From the NCBI GenBank assembly GCA_015680905.1, contig CM027384.1, positions 78,773,501 through 78,837,500 on the forward strand: a stretch of DNA of 64,000 nucleotides. The letters are read 5' to 3'. The position numbers and the translations under genes are program-made. The notes under the pieces are model-generated. The model was not told the origin of the DNA and did not search any database. It saw only the letters and a list, made by a program, of their open reading frames with translations. Source of the DNA: Coptis chinensis. Lineage: Eukaryota > Streptophyta > Magnoliopsida > Ranunculales > Ranunculaceae. Below are positions 59,707 to 64,000 of the stretch, piece by piece (the first letter of the stretch is position 1; the number at the start of each line of letters is the position of its first letter).

Positions 59707-59810
59707 CACAACCTATTCCAATCCCTCCTAATTATCTCATCATTGTAAAACGGCGCGAAGCGGTCGGCCGTAAAAGCTTATTCTGGCAAAATTCTCCTTC
59801 TTTGCGCCAT

Positions 59811-61075
59811 TGATGTTTTGAAACGATTTGAGGGTTTAAATGTAATGTGGGGATGGAGTTTAAATCAAACTCACTTAAAGTTTGGGTGGTGGTGCGGTGG
59901 TTCGAGTTTGTTTTTTTTTCAAAATTTTTACTGTTTTGGTGGTTGAAATTGATGGAGATGGTGGTGGGGATGTTATGGGGAAGGTTTGGGGTGGGGGAAT
60001 CCTAATTTGGCATGGTGTGTTTTTTTTTTTTTTTTTAGGGTTTAATATTGTTAATGGCGGAATTGAGAAGATGAAGAAGAAGAATGCAATGCGTTCGTTG
60101 GTTGTACTGTTGACTTGGGCCCAAGCCCAATTCGATTTCCAAAAAAATTCGATTTTTTTTTTCGCAACTTCAAACTAAAATTCGGACTTGTTATCGGAAC
60201 GATTTTTGCGAATGAGATATGGAAATGATCAACAGAGAATTTCCAATCCAATTATCCATACCACATTCTAATCTAACTGCGGATGACATATAGAAAGGTG
60301 GTAAACACCTCGAAATACGTGAATAACGTAAGTTATGCGTACGAATGAAATCTAAATTCATAGGTAACGTTAACCCGAATCAAATTACGATTAAACGGCA
60401 TAAATAAAAAATTGGAAAGTTAAACAATCAAGGACGGAAAAACCAACACCCCATCCCCAAACAAATTTTAGACAACCGAGTTTAGAAAATTTGTTTTAAA
60501 CGTGGGTCTTTTAAAGTCAGATTCCCGAGACTTCCTAGATTACTAGTTTTATGATTTTAAAATTTTTTTTACTTTTTATGAATAAGATTTAATATAAGAA
60601 AAACGACAAAGCAATAAAGGCATAATTCACACCATAGAGGAACATGACTAAAAACCCGATAAAACATGCAAGAGTGGAAAACGTGAATTATGTTAAACGT
60701 GGACTTAGGATCCGGTACTTACAGCCACACACTCCATAGGGAGGATCTGGTTACCTAAATGATGCACTTACCAATATATGGACGTGAAATGAAGTACACC
60801 AAGCAACAAAATGAGTCTTTTATAGTCAGATACTCAAACTATATTTAAAACAAATGTATATAATGAACATGCAGTTTACCATATATCAACAACCGAAATA
60901 GTTGTGGATCGTTCCATAAATAATTACCATGGAATGCACCCACAAACATAATCAAGCACCAAGATTTTCTACTACGCAACTTAGTAAAATCAAAGCGAAG
61001 TCTGATAGATCTAGAATGTAACAGAGCATGCACCTTCTTATTCATCTTTGAACGAGAGGGTGTCCAAGTGAATGA
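59811..61075. other. Spacer between the transposon-protein pseudogene and Athila
   Basis: No protein recognised. Poly-T/poly-A tracts at about 60,020-60,036 and 60,155-60,164. GGTGGGGATG-rich plus-strand frame at 59,882-60,178 is low-complexity and unconvincing. It probably consists of older retroelement non-coding sequence. Confidence 0.35.
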
Positions 61076-61620
61076 TCATGAGAAAATAGATGTTTGTGGA
61101 AGATATGTTGGATATGTATAAAGTTTAGAAGGAAAGAATGGAAAAAATGGAAAAAATTGGAATGTGGGTTTAGCACAAAACTCATTCATGGTGTAGGTGG
61201 GAACTGTCTCAATTCGGAAAATGAAGGTGTCAAGTGCCTTTCCCTTGGGAATTATTTCCGTATTATGAGGATTTAGAAAATCATTAAGCACAGAAGAAGC
61301 AAGAGGGTCAAGTGAAAACTCCAGATTCCTTTGAAAAGGTGGAAGGTGGGGAAAATTGGTGATGGAAGATGAATGAGTGTCAGCTAGAGCTCTCAGGTCT
61401 AGATTATCAGAAGCCTTGAGATATGCAAGACATTCTTTAATAGGTGGGTCAAAAGAATCACTGGGATAAAGGGTGAAAAATTCATCTTCCGTCATAGTGT
61501 CAAGGGATGAAGGGATGTTGGCAGGGTGGGACTCGCGAGGTGGCAAGGAAGAGTTGCAAAAGAGACGAAGAAAATCTTCCTCGACTTCTAGGGAGTTTTC
61601 GTCGAAGTTGGAACTTCAAA
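61076..61620 (-). pseudogene. Athila polyprotein linker between protease and reverse transcriptase
   Basis: An open minus-strand frame of about 156 residues following the protease in the same direction, acidic and serine/leucine-rich (LPPRESHPANIPSSLDT, DEFFTLYPSDSFDPPIKECL, HLPPFQRNLEFSL). Its place and composition fit the region before reverse transcriptase in Athila elements, though no diagnostic motif is seen. Reverse transcriptase itself is not present leftward, so the element is truncated near 61,070. Confidence 0.5.
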
Positions 61621-61689
61621 AGGAAAGGAATTTGTGCATCTGATCATCCGAAAATGTGGCTTTGAAATAATCATGAGCTAAGCTCTCGA

Positions 61690-62350
61690 TCATGCTAACC
61701 TCTCCATCGATATTCGTATCAGGAAACTATTTCATCATTTTAAAAACATTGATCTCAACAGAAAAATGGCCAAAGGACAAGGACATCGAACCATCGCAAC
61801 ATTTTATAAGCGCGTTGGCAATTGCTAAGAAAAGATGCCCTAAAATGATCGGAATAGAGTCGTTGGCGACTTCTGTATCGAGAATAACAAAATCAGCAGG
61901 ATAGTAGAAATCCTGAACCTTAACAAGCATGTTTTTCACTACACCCTTAGGATACTTGATAGACCTATCAACTAATTACAACGTCATTTTTGTAGGTTGC
62001 ATCTCCTGTAGACCTATTTGTTTATATAAATATTAAGGGAGTAAGTTAACACTTGCCCCCAGGTCTAATAAAGTAGTGGTCGTGTGAGTATCCCCTAAGG
62101 TGTATTATACAGTAGGACGACCAGGGTCCTTGTACTTAACGATTTCATTGTGTTCCGTTAAAGTTGGAAACTGTTTAGTTAAAAAAGTATCTTTAGGAAT
62201 CTTTGTCTTACGCCTAGTAGTGCACAACTCTTTTAGAAACTTAGCAATGTGAGGTAACTTTTTAATTGCTTCAAGAAAAGGTAAGTTTATCGTTAGATTT
62301 TTAAAAACTTCCTTAATCTCGTCAAAATTTGTATCCTTGTTTAACATAGC
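61690..62350 (-). pseudogene. Athila retroelement protease region
   Basis: The minus strand reads LPFLEAIKKLPHIAKFLKEL, CTTRRKTKIPKD, VKYKDPGRPTV, a stop, then LLDLGASVNLLP (protease active-site motif with DLGA in place of the usual D-S/T-G), LVDRSIKYPKGVVKNMLVKV, FYYPADFVILDTEVANDSIP, IILGHLFLAIANALI and FSVEINVFKMMK. This is the retropepsin-like protease of the Athila lineage (Ty3/gypsy). Several stops (near 62,105, 62,010 and 61,727) break it. Confidence 0.82.
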
Positions 62351-62399
62351 TAATCTCTGAGGAAACAGTGGTTTCTCTTTATATTTAGCATATGGATCA

Positions 62400-64000
62400 A
62401 CATGATGTTTAACCTTGGCTTTCTGTTTCTTAGGTTATGGTTTAACTGGTACCTCTACAGGGGTAGGATCTTCAGTTTCTATTTCGGTATCTAGTTCAAT
62501 ATCTAGTGTAAGGACCACTGGTGGGGTAACTATAGGCATAGTTAAGGCGTTATCAACCACTCTGCCAGAACGAAGGGTGGTGATGGCATTTAGCTCACCT
62601 ACGTTTCCATTTTCATTACTAGTATTACCGTTTACCTCAAAAGCTGTGTTTGTTGTTTTAGGATTAGGTATCGCTTGTCCTGGAAACACACCTTTTGGAT
62701 GTACTTTCTCTTGTGCTAAATGTTGTAAGGAAAGTTGTATGGCTTATAAAATCTGTTGTTGGGTTTGCATAAAGGTGTCAAAACGATCCGGTTGTGGAGG
62801 AGTGTTAGCTATAGGTTGTGTGACAGGAACTATGTCACGTTGATTATTAATGGGTGGATTTTGGTAGTTATTATTTACCGGAACGATTCCTCTATTAGCA
62901 TTATAATTATTATTGTTATAATTATTATAATTCCCTTGTCCTTGTCCTTGCCTCGGTGGAGCTTGGTTGTAATTATTTGTTGGCCTAACATTTTGGTTAT
63001 TAAACCTTGGAGGTTGTTGATTATTTCACCAACCGGAGTTGTTCGCTATTAATGGAACAAACATTATCTTGTTATGATTGTTGTTGTTCATAGGCGAGAG
63101 GACAATAGGAGTCGGGATGCTTTGGACTCAAACAAAAATTACATGGATTGGAGTTGATATTTATGACGGGGATAAGCTTTTGTTGAACAGAAATAGCCTC
63201 TACCTTTTTAGTGAGAGATTCGATTAAAGTTTTTAGTTCAGGATCGGATTTCATCTCAAACATACCGGCGGCCTTAACTGTTGTAGAAGAACTAGCAGAA
63301 CGGGAGATATCGTCACTACCCCCCCAATTATTATTACGCTTTGTCTGATCTTCTAGAAATTTATAAGCCTCTGAGGCTCCCTTACTGAGCAAACTACCCC
63401 CATTCATTATGTCAAGCACCTCTTTGTGGTGGTGTAACAGTCCCTTGAAAAAGGCACGAACTAACGTGTCTTTCGCGAGGTTATGGTGTGGACACTCCAT
63501 AAGAAGATCGGTGAAACATTTCCAAGCCTCTGAAAATGATTCATGAGGATTCTGTCGAAAGAAATGAATCTTGAAAAACATTTCATCGGTCTTCAGTGGT
63601 GGGCAAAAATGTTCTATAAATAGTTGAACAAGTTTGGCCCATGAGTCCATAGAATTAGGCGCTTGGGTAGTTAACCAAGACGCCGCCTTATCGGCTAAGG
63701 TGAAAGGAAACACCGTTAGTTTAATTTGTTCAGCACCAACCGTAGGATGGTGGAATATGGTAAGGACTTGGTCAATCTTACGCATGTGCTGATAAGGTTT
63801 TCATGGTCTAACCCATGAAAAACGGGTAACAAATTAAAAATATTTGGGGGGATTCGAAAATCCCCCACTGGGTCTGATAGAACGATGCAAGATTTTGGGC
63901 TATCGTTCAAGGCTTTGTAAAATTCAGAGAGAGGAGACTCTCTTTCTTCAGCCATTATTTCAGGTGTAGTGTGTGGTATATTAGCTAGAGGTGTAGTGAG
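62400..64000 (-). pseudogene. Athila retroelement Gag (runs off right edge)
   Basis: Gag begins at about 63,955 (MAEERESPLSEFYKALNDSP), with open sequence upstream to the window edge. The capsid has TVFPFTLADKAASWL, FCPPLKTDEM, FRQNPHESFSEAWKCFTDLL, CPHHNLAKDTLVRAFFKGLL and HKEVLDIMNGGSL. A zinc knuckle of CX2CX4HX4C form is present (CNFCLSPKHPDSYC at about 63,120). Further on, LNAITTLRSGRVV marks the Athila-type linker at about 62,570. A one-base deletion near 63,785 shifts the frame between the DHEN motif and the RKIDQVL segment, and more stops lie at 62,690-63,070. The 5' LTR must lie beyond the window. Confidence 0.88.

Larger units (their letters stand above)
53177..59810 (-). pseudogene. 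Plant transposon-protein pseudogene split by two LTR insertions (copy 2)
   Basis: The minus-strand segments are 59,810-59,707, 57,133-56,179 and 53,257-53,177. The start reads MAQRRRILPE-stop (TAA at 59,778-59,780), then FAPFYNDEIIRRDWNRL, continuing across the first insertion site as WYSTDDFYHSDLVEHFY, then KRELDGNRIFVKVAGTRREV and RRLLAEILGIPPR. The C-terminal half is acidic then coiled (EETDSEDEEDTTC, HRNYETRSQCEDERWEQMKA, RKFREDMLERLPPQ), ending GSDPS-GAQASSSSHAPSSN and KWFRELID-stop across the second site. A TAG at about 56,900 and frame changes to 56,609 show earlier decay. The family is the retroelement-derived 'putative plant transposon protein'; function unknown. Confidence 0.6.

Noticed and set aside
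59882-60178. 98-residue plus-strand open frame
   Set aside because: Low-complexity glycine/valine and phenylalanine runs from GGTGG and poly-T; no family and no splice or promoter context.

Overview
This window is nuclear DNA from a flowering plant, very probably a eudicot. It is AT-rich, its genes are split by GT-AG introns, and it carries plant transposon families (hAT, PIF/Harbinger and Mutator-like MITEs, an L1-type LINE, Athila and other Ty3 elements). No rRNA, tRNA, CRISPR array or bacterial feature was seen. All exon maps were read by eye from splice signals and remembered protein families.

The left part (1-23,200) holds the host genes. A tomosyn/DAW1-like WD40 gene runs off the left edge (minus strand). 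A two-exon gene for a 2-oxoglutarate dioxygenase-like protein that seems to have lost its iron ligands lies at 9,967-12,244 (plus). An eight-exon internal alternative NADH dehydrogenase gene, with an apparent frameshift behind its transit peptide, lies at 13,922-17,869 (minus). A small two-exon gene for a PSY-type sulfated-peptide precursor lies at 22,431-23,109 (minus). Between them are a 663-bp hAT MITE with an exact 8-bp target duplication, a dispersed repeat carrying a Harbinger-like MITE, and a probable transposon (about 18,578-21,520) carrying four exon pieces of a vacuolar invertase gene.

The middle (24,100-45,400) is transposon-rich. An inverted second copy of the dispersed repeat lies at 25,318-26,080 and lacks the MITE, so it shows the empty site. 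A gypsy-type 'putative transposase' remnant lies at 27,000-29,200. The most striking object is a complete 4,900-bp hAT element (30,280-35,179) with an exact 8-bp target duplication. Downstream of its decayed transposase it carries intron-bearing pieces of two unrelated host genes: ALG10 (ER glucosyltransferase) and RPS15A (cytosolic ribosomal protein). A 5'-truncated L1-like LINE (36,175-39,757) sits in non-coding retroelement sequence, and a second copy of that sequence downstream lacks it. A 176-bp MITE with an exact 9-bp duplication lies at 43,212-43,387.

The right part (45,387-64,000) is nested retroelements. A Ty3-type LTR element (45,387-52,901) has nearly identical LTRs and an exact 5-bp duplication, but its coding region is decayed and has no recognisable integrase. 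It also contains minisatellites and an opposite-strand protein remnant. Two related 2.6-2.9-kb solo-LTR-like insertions (53,258-56,178 and 57,134-59,706) interrupt one plant-transposon-protein pseudogene, each with an exact 5-bp duplication, and removing them restores the reading frame at both junctions. The window ends in an Athila gag-protease region (minus) that runs off the right edge.

The host genes are not a pathway cluster: they are ordinary neighbours separated by repeats. The most notable biology is gene-fragment capture by two DNA transposons, the dioxygenase-like pseudoenzyme, and the peptide-hormone precursor.
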